Part shown: piece by piece, positions 35,435 to 44,911 of the stretch
Position numbering within the stretch: the first letter of the stretch is position 1
How the letters are laid out: each line of letters opens with the position of its first letter
NCBI RefSeq assembly: GCF_030813435.1
Contig: NZ_JAUSUG010000018.1
Coordinates: 1 to 64,000 of the forward strand
From: Evansella vedderi
GTDB lineage: Bacteria; Bacillota; Bacilli; Bacillales; Salisediminibacteriaceae
DNA: 64,000 nt
Direction of reading: 5' to 3'
The notes under the pieces: model-generated
Database searches by the model: none
What the model was told of the DNA's origin: nothing
The model's input: the letters and a program-made list of their open reading frames with translations, nothing else
Made by a program: the position numbers and the translations under genes

Positions 35435-35615
35435 CTCTTATCAAGAGAGGCTGAGGGATCTGGCCCTATGACGTCTCGGCAACCGTTGATTTTTATCAAT
35501 AGGTGCCAATTCCAGCAGAATGCATTCTGAGAGATAAGGGGTTCGGCATACGATCAATCATTAATCAAACTTGTCGGCCTCTTAGTGAGAGGTTAATAGG
35601 TTTGATTTTTTATTT
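35435..35615 (+). promoter_or_regulatory. SAM-I (S-box) riboswitch controlling the sulfate assimilation operon
   Basis: Aptamer marks in order: CTCTTATCAAGAGAGGCTGAG in two pieces (CTCTTATCAAGAG + AGGCTGAGGGA), CTGGCCCTATGACGTCTCGG, CAACC, a variable arm, GGTGCCAATTCC and the closing GAGAGATAAGG. The expression platform at 35565-35615 has a CCTCTTAGTGAGAGG stem with outer AAAC/GTTTG pairing and a T tract. SAM binding would favour this terminator, so the operon should be on when SAM is low. Confidence 0.93.
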
Positions 35616-35688
35616 TGTATAATTCTTAGTAAGTTGATAGGAATTAGTAGTTTTATAAGAATAGTACATAAAAAGGTGGATGAGGGAA

Positions 35689-36771
35689 ATGGTGTTAACG
35701 ATATTTGCAATTGCGATTGCCTTGTTTTTTGCCATGAATATTGGAGCGAGCGGTGCTGCTGCCACGATGGGTGCCGCATACGGAGCAGGAGCCGTAGTAA
35801 GACAGAGGGTGGCCCTTCTCATTGTGGGGGTGGGGGCATTTCTTGGGGCCGTCATTGGAAGTGGGAACGTAGTAAAAACCGTTGGGCAAGGGATCATTCC
35901 GCAAAATGTTTTGTCCGTGGAAACGGTGCTGATCATTTTGATAGCGGCAACGTCCACCTTATTTATTGCCAACATTATTGGCATTCCCCTTTCCACCAGT
36001 GAGGTAACCATTGGTTCCATTGTTGGGGTGGGGATCGCCTTTCAAGCGTTGTATATCAACCAGGTTCTGTATATTGTTTCCTTTTGGATACTCGTTCCTG
36101 CTGTTGCCTTCATCATGGCATTTTTTCTCCAAAAGCTCATAAAGGTCCTGGAGAAGAGATGGCCTGAGTTGAAGGGAGAGGGGAAGTGGAAAAAGCCATT
36201 AGCCCTTATCTTAATCTTTGTAGGATTTGTGGAAGCCTTCTCTGCGGGAATGAACAATGTAGCCAATGCCGTCGGTCCCCTCATTGGAGCCGGGATTCTT
36301 GAAGAAAGCCTAGGAATTTGGCTCGGGGCCTTATTCGTGGCCCTAGGTGCCCTTTTGCTAGGAGGACGGGTGCTAGAAACGAATGGGAAAAAAATTACGA
36401 AACTATCCCTAACACAAGGAATTGCTGTATCTGGGACTGGGGGATCCCTCGTGATCGTCGCTTCCATTCTTGGAATTCCTGTCCCCCTAACCCAGGCAAC
36501 CACTTCGGCTATTGTGGGAATAGGTACAGCGGAGAACGGCTTCCGACTATGGCAAAAAACAGTAATTAAGAAGATCATTAAGGTTTGGATTGTTTCACCG
36601 GTCATTTCACTGGTCATGTCTTTTAGTCTTATTCATGTGCTATTGTTGCCAAACCCATACATTATGGTTGTTGTAATCAGCATGTTTGTTGCCACATTCG
36701 GCTCCATCAGCCTGTATGGATCTATAAAAGAAGAGAAAGCTTCTATTCACGATCAAGGAGGAGGAATTTAG
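35689..36771 (+). CDS. cysP: Sulfate permease CysP (PiT family)
   Basis: A membrane protein of about 360 residues in the inorganic phosphate transporter fold. The duplicated signature is visible as LFFAMNIGASGAAATMGAAYGAGA near the start and FSAGMNNVANAVGPLIGAGI in the middle; a further GxGxGTAENG-like segment follows. B. subtilis CysP, of the same family and context, imports sulfate with protons. The S-box upstream and cysH-sat-cysC downstream fit sulfate rather than phosphate. ATG 35689 follows AAGGTGG by 9 bases; ATG 35680 lacks spacing. Confidence 0.88.
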   Translation: MVLTIFAIAIALFFAMNIGASGAAATMGAAYGAGAVVRQRVALLIVGVGAFLGAVIGSGNVVKTVGQGIIPQNVLSVETVLIILIAATSTLFIANIIGIPLSTSEVTIGSIVGVGIAFQALYINQVLYIVSFWILVPAVAFIMAFFLQKLIKVLEKRWPELKGEGKWKKPLALILIFVGFVEAFSAGMNNVANAVGPLIGAGILEESLGIWLGALFVALGALLLGGRVLETNGKKITKLSLTQGIAVSGTGGSLVIVASILGIPVPLTQATTSAIVGIGTAENGFRLWQKTVIKKIIKVWIVSPVISLVMSFSLIHVLLLPNPYIMVVVISMFVATFGSISLYGSIKEEKASIHDQGGGI

Positions 36772-36774
36772 ACC

Positions 36775-37500
36775 ATGACATTTGCTTCAAAAAAGCCCTA
36801 TTATGATCAGTTAACGGAGGAGGATTACGCCCAACTCAATGAGAAATTGGGAAAAACCGATACCCTCGGAGTTATTAAATGGGCCTATGAAACCTATGGG
36901 GACGAACTAGTCTACGCCTGCAGCTTCGGTGCTGAAGGGATCGTTCTCATTGATTTAATCAGTAAGGTGAAAAGGGACGCGAACATTGTTTTTCTCGATA
37001 CCCATCTTCACTTTCAAGAAACGTACGACCTCATTGAAAAAGTAAAGGCAAAATACCCAGATCTGCAAATTCACCTTGCCGAACCGGAAATTTCCTTAGA
37101 GGCACAAAGGGAGGAGTACGGGGAGAAATTGTGGGAGCGGGACCCTGACTTGTGCTGTAAGCTCCGAAAGAATCAACCATTAAAAAAGGCTTTGTTTGGA
37201 AAAAAAGCATGGGTTTCCGGCTTAAGAAGGGAACAGTCCCCAACAAGGGCCAACACGCAGTTTGTAAATAAGGATCATAAGTTTCAAGCGATTAAAATTT
37301 GTCCATTGATTCATTGGACGTGGGACGAAGTATGGCAGTACATTAAACTGTTCCAGCTTCCTTACAATGTGTTGCACGACCAATCCTACCCAAGTATCGG
37401 CTGCAGCAAGTGTACCTTCCCAGTTGCCGAAGGAGAGGATTTACGATCAGGCAGATGGACCGGCCTGCAAAAAACAGAATGCGGCCTCCACACAAAGTAA
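36775..37500 (+). CDS. cysH: APS/PAPS reductase
   Basis: A 241-residue reductase making sulfite from adenylyl- or phosphoadenylyl-sulfate. The PP-loop region is YACSFGAEGIVLIDLI, then DTHLHFQETYDL. Cys pairs CC (in DLCCKLRK, about residue 125) and CSKC (about residue 208) match the [4Fe-4S]-binding set. The catalytic ECGLH tail ends the protein. The Fe-S cysteines suggest APS can be used directly, although sat and cysC are both present. It starts 3 bases after cysP. Confidence 0.92.
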   Translation: MTFASKKPYYDQLTEEDYAQLNEKLGKTDTLGVIKWAYETYGDELVYACSFGAEGIVLIDLISKVKRDANIVFLDTHLHFQETYDLIEKVKAKYPDLQIHLAEPEISLEAQREEYGEKLWERDPDLCCKLRKNQPLKKALFGKKAWVSGLRREQSPTRANTQFVNKDHKFQAIKICPLIHWTWDEVWQYIKLFQLPYNVLHDQSYPSIGCSKCTFPVAEGEDLRSGRWTGLQKTECGLHTK

Positions 37501-37525
37501 CCAAACATCATAGGTTATGAGAGTC

Positions 37526-37629
37526 GTCATAGAGCCCAAATAGGTAAAGAGTTGAAGCAAAAGGTAACGATGAAGCTGTCATGGCGACCGAAATAGAAAG
37601 AATTCGAATAGAAAGGTAACTTTCAAAAA
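37526..37629. repeat. 52-bp tandem repeat, two copies, between cysH and sat
   Basis: GTCAT begins at 37526 and 37578. Within each copy CCCAAAT/ACCGAAA is followed exactly 27 bases later by AGGTAAC (37535 to 37562; 37587 to 37614). The same motif pair and spacing occur in the arrays after metH and before metI. It sits inside an operon and encodes nothing obvious. Confidence 0.65.
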
Positions 37630-37653
37630 CTATCAAAAAAAGGAGTAGATAAA

Positions 37654-38793
37654 ATGAGTCTTAGTCAACCTCACGGAGGAAAATTACAGCAGCTAGTAAA
37701 CGTAAATTATAATTATTCCGCAGTTTTTCAAACGGTGGAGCTAGACAAAATGGGGCTTTCCGATCTCGAATTAATAGGAAATGGTGCTTACAGTCCCTTA
37801 ACAGGTTTTTTAGGAAAAGAGGATTATGAATCGGTTGTGCAGAATATGCGATTAGCCGATGGAACCGTTTGGAGCATTCCCATTACATTACCAGTATCCC
37901 CTGACATTGCCGAGGTACTAAAAATCGGGGAGAAAATTAAGCTTACATACGATGGTATCGTTTACGGGATTTTAGAACTCACAGAAAAGTTCTCCCCAGA
38001 TAAAACCGTCGAAGCGGAAAAGGTTTACGGGACGACGGACCTGGAGCACCCAGGGGTGAACAAATTATTTTCTCGGGGAATTACGTATTTAGGTGGACCT
38101 ATTACTCTAGTGAAAATCCCACCAAAGGATAAGTTTCAATCCTATTACTTGACGCCGGCAGAAACCCGGGAAGAGTTTCAAAAGCGTGGCTGGAAGACGG
38201 TTGTAGGTTTCCAAACGAGAAACCCTGTTCACCGGGCCCACGAATACATTCAGAAATCGGCATTAGAAATTGTCGACGGTCTTTTCTTAAATCCATTAGT
38301 GGGTGAAACGAAATCCGATGATATTCCGGCGGATGTGAGAATGGAAAGCTATGAAGTGCTACTGGAAAACTACTATCCACTAGACCGAGTATTCCTAGCG
38401 GTTTTTCCAGCGGCCATGCGCTATGCAGGACCGAGGGAAGCCATCTTCCATGCACTAGTGAGAAAAAATTATGGCTGCACGCACTTCATTGTGGGAAGGG
38501 ACCATGCTGGTGTAGGCAACTATTATGGAACGTACGATGCCCAACTTATTTTCCGTCATTTTACGGAGCTGGAATTGGGAATTACCCCGTTGTTTTTCGA
38601 GCATAGCTTTTTTTGCAGTAAGTGCGGGAACATGACCTCCACGAAAACATGTCCACATGACAAGGAGGATCACATCATTTTATCGGGGACGAAGGTAAGG
38701 GAAATGTTGAGAAGCGGTCAAGTACCGCCGCCGGAATTCAGTCGTTATGAAGTGGTGCAAGTACTCATTAAAGGAATGAAGGTGACCGTATGA
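37654..38793 (+). CDS. sat: Sulfate adenylyltransferase
   Basis: A 379-residue ATP sulfurylase turning sulfate and ATP into APS. Motifs are [17 protein letters not shown], with the Q-x-R-N-P-x-H active site (about residue 187), [37 protein letters not shown] and [11 protein letters not shown]. Length is normal for the single-domain bacterial form. An AAAAAGGAG site precedes the ATG. Its stop overlaps the cysC start. Confidence 0.95.
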   Translation: MSLSQPHGGKLQQLVNVNYNYSAVFQTVELDKMGLSDLELIGNGAYSPLTGFLGKEDYESVVQNMRLADGTVWSIPITLPVSPDIAEVLKIGEKIKLTYDGIVYGILELTEKFSPDKTVEAEKVYGTTDLEHPGVNKLFSRGITYLGGPITLVKIPPKDKFQSYYLTPAETREEFQKRGWKTVVGFQTRNPVHRAHEYIQKSALEIVDGLFLNPLVGETKSDDIPADVRMESYEVLLENYYPLDRVFLAVFPAAMRYAGPREAIFHALVRKNYGCTHFIVGRDHAGVGNYYGTYDAQLIFRHFTELELGITPLFFEHSFFCSKCGNMTSTKTCPHDKEDHIILSGTKVREMLRSGQVPPPEFSRYEVVQVLIKGMKVTV

Positions 38794-39395
38794 GCGGAGT
38801 AGGAGCAAAGAATATTTTTTGGCATGATACGGCAGTGACAAAGGCCGATCGTCAGCAGTTAAATAATCATAAAAGCTGTACTGTTTGGTTCACAGGCCTC
38901 TCTGGATCGGGAAAATCCACCCTCGCCAATGCGGTGGCGAAGAGGCTTCATGAACTGGAAGTGAGGACATATGTACTGGACGGGGATAATATCCGCCATG
39001 GCTTGAATAAGGATTTGGGATTTAGTCCAGAGGCCAGAACGGAAAATATCCGCCGAATTGGTGAGGTAGCCAAACTCTTTGTAGATAGCGGCGTCATCGT
39101 ACTAACAGCCTTTATCTCCCCTTATCGGGAGGATCGACAATTAGTGAGAAATCTTCTGGAGGAGCAGGAATTTATAGAAGTGTACACGAAATGTACTCTA
39201 GATGAATGTGAAAAACGGGATCCGAAGGGACTGTACAAAAAAGCCCGCTCAGGAGTTATCAAAGAATTCACAGGAATCAGCGCCCCATACGAGGAGCCAG
39301 ATCACCCTGAGATAATAGTACAAACAGACACACAAACCATTGAACAATCCGTAGAAAAAATAATACAACAACTAAAAGAACAAGGAATTATTTAA
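38790..39395 (+). CDS. cysC: Adenylylsulfate kinase
   Basis: A 201-residue APS kinase producing PAPS. Walker A is [14 protein letters not shown] (about residue 36). [34 protein letters not shown] and [12 protein letters not shown] are the substrate-binding parts, and [12 protein letters not shown] follows. ATG overlaps the sat stop by 4 bases, so the two enzymes are made together. A repeat-bearing gap of 277 bases separates it from sir. Confidence 0.95.
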   Translation: MSGVGAKNIFWHDTAVTKADRQQLNNHKSCTVWFTGLSGSGKSTLANAVAKRLHELEVRTYVLDGDNIRHGLNKDLGFSPEARTENIRRIGEVAKLFVDSGVIVLTAFISPYREDRQLVRNLLEEQEFIEVYTKCTLDECEKRDPKGLYKKARSGVIKEFTGISAPYEEPDHPEIIVQTDTQTIEQSVEKIIQQLKEQGII

Positions 39396-39474
39396 AAGGT
39401 AAATTATAAGACTGTTTTCGCAAACATTGTTGCTTTTTTGGAGAACACCATGGAAATGACAATTCTCAACATGC

Positions 39475-39625
39475 AATGAAAATTTGAGTCTGCTTAGAAT
39501 GAGCGAAGGCCTGCGAGACTCCTGTGGGAGAATGGCCTAGACGAGACACCGCAGCGACGAAGTCGCGAGGAGGCTTGGCAGGTCACCCACGGAAAGGGAG
39601 CGGGCCGTAGCGAATGAACAACAAG
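39475..39625. repeat. Dispersed GC-rich repeat inside the cys operon
   Basis: GCGAGACTCCTGTGGGAG, GACGAGACACCGCAGCGACG, GAGGAGGCTTGGCAGG and CGGAAAGGGAGCGGGCCGTAGC belong to the same family and orientation as 27295-27415 and to the inverse of 61370-61490. It fills most of the cysC-sir gap. Confidence 0.75.
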
Positions 39626-39672
39626 ATTTGGATTTTCAGGGTAACATTATAAAAAACAGGAGGTATTATTCC

Positions 39673-41304
39673 GTGACATATACAAAAGTTTGGGCTGATA
39701 ACGAAAAGCTCAGCAAAGAAGAACAAAGGAAACTAGAAAAAGACGGCCTCGATATATTAAACGACATCCCGAAGTACGCAAAGGAAGGCTTCGAATCCAT
39801 TCCAAAGGAGGATTGGAGTCACTTTAAATGGGCAGGGCTTTATTTACAAAAGCCGAAGGAAGACGGCTACTTCATGATGCGGGTGAATGTCCCATCTGGC
39901 ATTCTTTCCTACGAGCAGGTGAAGGTCCTTTCTGGAATTGCAAAGGATTTCGGCCGGGATGTGGTGGATATCACCACCCGCCAAGCCATCCAATTTCATT
40001 GGTTAACCATTGAAAACATTCCATCCATTTATGAGCGGTTGGAGAGTGTCGGCCTCTCCTCCGTGGGGGCGTGCGGCGACATCATGCGAACGATTGTGGG
40101 GAACCCTCTGGCGGGGATTGACCCGAATGAACTCCTGGACACTAGTGAAATTGTTCAGGATGTGTATTGGCATTTTCAAAGAAACCTAGAGTTCTCTAAC
40201 TTGCCGAGAAAATACAAGATTTCCATTTCATCCAACGTAAACAATGCACAAAATGCGGAAATCAACTGCTTATCTTTTGTTCCGGCAGTAAAAGAGATAG
40301 ATGGAGAAGAGATAGTTGGGTTCCATTTACTAGCCGGTGGAGGTTTGTCTGCAAAACCATATTTAGCTCAAGAATTAGATGTTTTTGTAACTCCAGAGCA
40401 GGTGAAGGAAGTTACCATTGCCATGACGACCATTTATCGAGATTATGGTTATCGGGAAAAACGCCATCGAGCACGTTTGAAGTTTTTAGTGGCGGATTGG
40501 GGGCCTGAAAAGGTAACGGAGAAGCTCCTGGAATATGTGGACCTCCCTTCTAAAGGGAAGACGGTCTTAAAGGATTGGAATGCTGGGTATTTTTACGGGA
40601 TCCATCCTCAAAAGCAGGAGGGGCTATCCTATGTTGGACTAAACATTCCCGTTGGGCGCCTCCATTCGGAGCAATTTCTCGCCCTTGCGGAAGCGTCAAA
40701 AAAGTATGGTAACGGGGAGGTTAGAACGTCCAACTCCCAAAATATTATTATCCCGAATCTTCCTCAGGAATCTATTGAAGCTTTCTTAGGGGAAGAGATT
40801 TTACAACAATTTTCCTTCGAGCCGAAAAACTTTATCGGTTACTCCGTATCATGTACTGGGATTGAATATTGCAATCTAGCATTGGTAGAGACGAAGGAAA
40901 GGATGCGGAAGATTGCCCATCTTCTGGATGAAGAGGTGGAACTGGATGTACCAGTACGTATTCATATGGTAGGCTGCCCGAACTCTTGCGGACAACGGCA
41001 AATTGCCGATATCGGCCTCCAAGGAATCAAGATGAAGACGAAGGATAAACAGCTGGTAGAAGCCTTCGAAATTTATGTTGGGGGAACCTTGACAGAAGAT
41101 GCTAGATTTAACGAAAAGTTAAAGGGGAAAATTCCAGCAAACCAACTGGGGCAAGTCCTTGTGGGGCTTCTCCAAAGGGTAAAGGAAGAAAAAATAGCTG
41201 GAGAGAGCTTCCAACAGTTTTTCCAAAGGGCAGGGATAGAAGAACTGCAGCAATATTTAGACGCTGCCATTCAGGAAGTAGAGGAAGAAATCGTAAGCAC
41301 ATAA
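39673..41304 (+). CDS. sir: Ferredoxin-type sulfite (nitrite/sulfite) reductase
   Basis: A 543-residue siroheme-[4Fe-4S] reductase that reduces sulfite to sulfide by six electrons. The two-fold repeat is visible, with MMRVNVPSGILSYEQVKVL and the DITTRQAIQFHWL segment. Cluster cysteines are in VSCTGIEYCNLALVETK and MVGCPNSCGQRQIADIG. No CysJ flavoprotein is present, so ferredoxin is the likely donor. GTG 39673 sits 8 bases after AGGAGG; the longer TTG frame at 39628 starts inside the repeat. The siroheme genes follow in the same operon. Confidence 0.88.
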   Translation: MTYTKVWADNEKLSKEEQRKLEKDGLDILNDIPKYAKEGFESIPKEDWSHFKWAGLYLQKPKEDGYFMMRVNVPSGILSYEQVKVLSGIAKDFGRDVVDITTRQAIQFHWLTIENIPSIYERLESVGLSSVGACGDIMRTIVGNPLAGIDPNELLDTSEIVQDVYWHFQRNLEFSNLPRKYKISISSNVNNAQNAEINCLSFVPAVKEIDGEEIVGFHLLAGGGLSAKPYLAQELDVFVTPEQVKEVTIAMTTIYRDYGYREKRHRARLKFLVADWGPEKVTEKLLEYVDLPSKGKTVLKDWNAGYFYGIHPQKQEGLSYVGLNIPVGRLHSEQFLALAEASKKYGNGEVRTSNSQNIIIPNLPQESIEAFLGEEILQQFSFEPKNFIGYSVSCTGIEYCNLALVETKERMRKIAHLLDEEVELDVPVRIHMVGCPNSCGQRQIADIGLQGIKMKTKDKQLVEAFEIYVGGTLTEDARFNEKLKGKIPANQLGQVLVGLLQRVKEEKIAGESFQQFFQRAGIEELQQYLDAAIQEVEEEIVST

Positions 41305-41332
41305 CAACTTAGAGAAGAGGATAAGAGCTCAC

Positions 41333-41551
41333 ATGCAAATCTATCGTTTTGAAGGAATTATTAATGAAACAAAGAAAGTGACTGTGATTGTTGCTGCGAA
41401 GGACGACGATGCGGCCTTTGATCGGGCGGAGATAGAGATAGAGTCCAATTATTTGAAAAAACCAGTTATTGAAGAATTAACGCTCCTGGAGAAAAAGAAG
41501 CTTACCTCAGGAGGCGGATTTGTTATAGAAGGTACGGAAGGAAGGGATTAG
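41333..41551 (+). CDS. DUF3906 family protein
   Basis: A 72-residue protein matching DUF3906: MQIYRFEGIINETKKVTVIVAA, then DAAFDRAEIEIESNYLKKPVIEELTLLEKKKL and a GGGFVIEG end. The role is unknown. It lies 28 bases after sir, behind AGAGGATAAG, and 1 base before the next gene. Constant linkage with sulfite reduction would suggest an accessory part of that pathway. Confidence 0.72.
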   Translation: MQIYRFEGIINETKKVTVIVAAKDDDAAFDRAEIEIESNYLKKPVIEELTLLEKKKLTSGGGFVIEGTEGRD

Positions 41552-41552
41552 A

Positions 41553-42608
41553 GTGAAGGAATGGATTAAGATAGTGGCCCGGGGCAAGAAAAATTCGAGG
41601 GATTTAACCTATGAACAGGCGCTGGAGGCAGCAAAGACAATAGCAGCAGGGGAAGCAACAGAGGCACAGGTGGCGGCATTTTTAGTTGCCCAACGGTTAA
41701 AAACCGAGTCCGTAAACGAAGTTCTCGCTTTTACGAAAAGCTTTCGGGATGCATCTGAAACCATTCCCTTAAAGGAAGGAATAAGGGAGCGCTGTATCGA
41801 TTTTGCAGGAGCTTACACGGGGCGGAATACCTTTGCCGCAACGATACCCGTTTCCATTTTGTTAGCAGCAAATGGACTCCCTGTTTATTTTCACAGCAGT
41901 GATTCCCTTCCTCCGAGAAACGGTGTTTCCTTAAAGGACATCGTGACTCAATTGGGCATAGAGACGGACCTAAGCTCTGAGCAGGTGGGGCGAAGTATTG
42001 AACAAGTAAACATTGGCTTTGGCTGGACGGAAAAATTCGTTCCTCCATTAGCAGCTATTCGCTCTGTAAGGGAAGAGATTGGAGTAAGGAGCTTTATCAA
42101 TACGGTGGAGAAGCTGTTGAATTTAACAGGATCCACTAGAGGAATGACAGGTATTTTTCATAAAACGGTGGTAGATTTAAATGCCAGTTTAATAGAACAG
42201 CAAGGTTTTCAAGAAGGCTATATTGTGCAAGGGGTGGAAGGGACGGAGGATCTCCCTGTCTATCGAAAAAGTATTTTTTACGAAGTGAAAGATGAGAAAA
42301 CTCGTTCCTTCCAGGTGGATCCGAAGGAATACGGTTTTTGCCATAAACGGGAGGAAGAAAAGGAAAATCTTACGGCAGCAGAGCAGGCTCGGCTCATTCG
42401 TTCCATTTTAGAGGGGGACAATACGGAGGCGATTCAGTATTACCGGGATCAGGTGTTACTAAATGCGGGGATTCGCTATTACCTATTTGGGGTGACCGAA
42501 ACGATTGATGAAGGAATCGAAGGGGCCAACACTCAATTGGAGCAGCAAAAGGGAGCGGACCATTTGGAAAAATGGCGCCACTGTGTCGAAAAGGAGCTGG
42601 TATTGTGA
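41553..42608 (+). CDS. Anthranilate phosphoribosyltransferase-like protein
   Basis: A 351-residue protein of the TrpD/YbiB (glycosyl transferase family 3) fold. The N-terminal helical domain is visible as LTYEQALEAAKTIAAGEATEAQVAAFLVAQRLKTES. The phosphoribosyl-binding glycine loop of TrpD is altered (FAGAYTGRNTFAATIPVSILLAANG), as in TrpD2 proteins lacking TrpD activity. No tryptophan gene is near. It starts with GTG 1 base after DUF3906 and overlaps cobA, which argues for a role in sulfur or siroheme metabolism. Confidence 0.72.
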   Translation: MKEWIKIVARGKKNSRDLTYEQALEAAKTIAAGEATEAQVAAFLVAQRLKTESVNEVLAFTKSFRDASETIPLKEGIRERCIDFAGAYTGRNTFAATIPVSILLAANGLPVYFHSSDSLPPRNGVSLKDIVTQLGIETDLSSEQVGRSIEQVNIGFGWTEKFVPPLAAIRSVREEIGVRSFINTVEKLLNLTGSTRGMTGIFHKTVVDLNASLIEQQGFQEGYIVQGVEGTEDLPVYRKSIFYEVKDEKTRSFQVDPKEYGFCHKREEEKENLTAAEQARLIRSILEGDNTEAIQYYRDQVLLNAGIRYYLFGVTETIDEGIEGANTQLEQQKGADHLEKWRHCVEKELVL

Positions 42609-43408
42609 AGGGGCGTGCAGGGAAAGTTTATTTCGTTGGGGCAGGACCGGGGGACCCTAAACTAATCACCGTTAAGGGCGCCGAATTATTGGCGCAGGCC
42701 GATGTGATTATTTACGACCGGCTCGTCAATTTAGAACTATTAAACTATGGTAAAAAAGAGGCACATCGGATTTATTGCGGTAAAACTCCCAACTATCCTT
42801 CTATCTCTCAAGAGGAGATCAATGAAATTATTGTGGAGCATGCATTGGAAGGCAAGGCAGTGGTGAGATTAAAGGGGGGAGATCCAACCGTTTTCGGGCG
42901 AGTTGGAGAGGAAGCGTCCTTCTGTTTGGAGCACGGAATATCCTATGAAATTGTTCCTGGAATAACGTCGGGTATCGCTGCTCCCACCTATGCCGGTATT
43001 CCCCTCACACATCGAGAATTCAGTTCATCCTTTGCTGTTGTGACTGGGCAAAAACGAAAGGATCATGATCCAAAAGGAGATGAAATCCGTTGGGAAGGGC
43101 TCGCTAAGGCCGTTGACACTTTAGTTTTTTACATGGGGGTAAAGAATCTTCCTTATATTCGGGAAAACCTGCTGCTTCATGGAAGGGACCAGAACACGCC
43201 GGTCGCCTTGGTTCGCTGGGGTACGTATGATCATCAAGAAACGCTAGTGGGGAAACTTCACAATATTGTTGAACTTGTGGAGGCCCGTAACTTTCAATCT
43301 CCCGCTATAATTGTGGTTGGGGAGGTTGTTTCCTTAAGGGAAAAGCTAGCTTGGTTTGAAGAAGAGGGTAACCAGGAAATTTTATTAAAGGAAGCAATGA
43401 CTAGTTAA
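42605..43408 (+). CDS. cobA: Uroporphyrinogen-III C-methyltransferase
   Basis: A 267-residue SUMT that adds two methyl groups from SAM to uroporphyrinogen III, giving precorrin-2. Motifs are VYFVGAGPGDPKLITVKGAELL, the VVRLKGGDPTVFGRVGEEA loop, YEIVPGITSGIAAPTYAGIPLTHR and VVTGQKRKD. GTG 42605 overlaps the stop of the preceding gene and has AAAGGAG upstream; the longer frame runs inside that gene. It supplies siroheme for the sulfite reductase. Confidence 0.93.
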   Translation: MKGRAGKVYFVGAGPGDPKLITVKGAELLAQADVIIYDRLVNLELLNYGKKEAHRIYCGKTPNYPSISQEEINEIIVEHALEGKAVVRLKGGDPTVFGRVGEEASFCLEHGISYEIVPGITSGIAAPTYAGIPLTHREFSSSFAVVTGQKRKDHDPKGDEIRWEGLAKAVDTLVFYMGVKNLPYIRENLLLHGRDQNTPVALVRWGTYDHQETLVGKLHNIVELVEARNFQSPAIIVVGEVVSLREKLAWFEEEGNQEILLKEAMTS

Positions 43409-43421
43409 GGGAGTTTTTCGT

Positions 43422-44204
43422 ATGAAAGTAGAAGCTTCAGTTGGTGTTCTTGTGATCGCCCACGGATCGCGGGATACTAGATGGGTAAAGGAAATTGAGG
43501 AAGCGGTGGAACAATTGGCCTTAGAGGTGCCGATCTCCATCGGTTATTTGGAGCTAGTGGAAGGGAAAAGCATCCCCGAGGCGGTTCGTTCTTTGGAAAG
43601 GCAAGGGGCGACTGTAATCATCGCCGTCCCCCTGTTCATTTGTTCCGGAAGTACGCATTTAGAAGAAATTAAATACTCCCTCGGGGTGACCTCCCATTGC
43701 CGGATAGAAACTTCTTTGGAAAAAATCCATCCGGCAGCGGAGATTATTTGGTGCGATGCCATGGATGATCATCCGTTGATGATCGAGATATTGTTGGAAC
43801 GGGTCAAGGAGTTATCAGAGGAGCCAGCGAAAGAGGTGGTCATGCTCGTGGCCCACGGGAGCGAAAAGCCTGGTTTTCATCATTTGTGGGAGTTCACCTT
43901 AAAACAAATGACCCATGCCGTAAAAAGTAGATTTCCTTTTCACGATGTCATTTACGGAACCCTTCATCCTGACACAGTTGCTGAACAGGCTCAGCTTATT
44001 GTCTCTGCCCATAAAAAACTGCTGGTAGTCCCTGTTTTTTTAAGCGAAGGCTATTTTACAAAAAAGGTTATTCCGCAGAAATTAGCAGGAATAGATTTTC
44101 AGTGGTCGGGGCGGACCTTTCTACCCCATCCGTTCGTTACGAAGTGGGTTGAAGAAAGGGTTCGCAGCGCTTTATTGAGATTAGAGGGAGTGGATCACCG
44201 TTGA
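43422..44204 (+). CDS. sirB: Sirohydrochlorin ferrochelatase
   Basis: A 260-residue CbiX/SirB-type chelatase inserting iron into sirohydrochlorin. The two halves each begin with the family mark: VGVLVIAHGSRDTRW (metal His near 14) and VVMLVAHGSEKPGFHH (about 145). VPLFICSGSTHLEEI and VPVFLSEGYFTKKVIPQ are the matching second motifs. It follows cobA by 13 bases and overlaps sirC by 4 bases. Confidence 0.9.
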   Translation: MKVEASVGVLVIAHGSRDTRWVKEIEEAVEQLALEVPISIGYLELVEGKSIPEAVRSLERQGATVIIAVPLFICSGSTHLEEIKYSLGVTSHCRIETSLEKIHPAAEIIWCDAMDDHPLMIEILLERVKELSEEPAKEVVMLVAHGSEKPGFHHLWEFTLKQMTHAVKSRFPFHDVIYGTLHPDTVAEQAQLIVSAHKKLLVVPVFLSEGYFTKKVIPQKLAGIDFQWSGRTFLPHPFVTKWVEERVRSALLRLEGVDHR

Positions 44205-44860
44205 AAACACCATTAGCTGTTCATTTACAGGGGCGCCCCTGTGTCGTCGTTGGCGGTGGTGCCGTTGCAGAAAGAAGAACAGGGATTTTGCTTCATGGCG
44301 GTGCCGCAGTAACGGTGTTAAGTCCAGAACTCACTCCCGGCTTACGTTTGCGTCTGGAGAAGGGTGAATTCGACTATGTAGAAGGGAGCTACGAGGAAGA
44401 GAAGTTTGCGGAATGGTTTCTTCAGAAGCCCCCGTTTCTCGTTGTAGCCGCCACCAACTCGAGGTCCGTCAATGAACGGGTTTTTCAGCAATGCAAAGAA
44501 GTGGTTCCCTTGATCAATATTGTGGACAATCAAGCTGCTAGCACCTTCCACTTTCCAGCTGTCATGGAGCAGGGACCCTTACAAATAGCCGTCACCACTT
44601 CTGGATTAAGCCCCCTCTTGGGGAAAAAAATAGTGGAGGAGCTATCGGAAGCGTATGGAGAAGAATATGGTGTTTTTCTGCAGCGCCTAGGGGTTTTACG
44701 GGAAAAGGTTTTAAAGGAAGTAGAGGATTCGGAAGTTAGGAGAGAGATTCTGAAGGCAGTAGTAAATCATAAAGGGATTGTCGAAAAGTTTAGGCAGGAA
44801 AAGATTGAAGCCGGAGATAATCTTATAACTGAGATTGTTGATAAATTTACACGGAATTAA
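44201..44860 (+). CDS. sirC: Precorrin-2 dehydrogenase
   Basis: A 219-residue SirC/YlnF-type NAD-dependent dehydrogenase that oxidises precorrin-2 to sirohydrochlorin. The Rossmann start LAVHLQGRPCVVVGGGAVAERR and the QAASTFHFPAVMEQGPLQIAVTTSGLSPLLGKKI block are typical. TTG 44201 overlaps the sirB stop. With cobA and sirB it gives the full three-step siroheme route. It is the last gene of the cys operon. Confidence 0.9.
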   Translation: MKTPLAVHLQGRPCVVVGGGAVAERRTGILLHGGAAVTVLSPELTPGLRLRLEKGEFDYVEGSYEEEKFAEWFLQKPPFLVVAATNSRSVNERVFQQCKEVVPLINIVDNQAASTFHFPAVMEQGPLQIAVTTSGLSPLLGKKIVEELSEAYGEEYGVFLQRLGVLREKVLKEVEDSEVRREILKAVVNHKGIVEKFRQEKIEAGDNLITEIVDKFTRN

Positions 44861-44884
44861 AAGGATTATTATGAAGTTGTGTGG

Positions 44885-44906
44885 AAGCTGTTACATAAGC
44901 TTTTTT
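44885..44906 (+). terminator. Weak possible terminator after sirC
   Basis: AAGCT and AGCTT can form a short 5-bp stem followed by six T. It is weak, but in the expected place for the end of the cys operon. Confidence 0.35.
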
Positions 44907-44911
44907 CTAAA

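Noticed and set aside
35582-36617. Long minus-strand frames opposite cysP
   Set aside because: They are shadows of a high-quality membrane protein on the plus strand, with no start signals.
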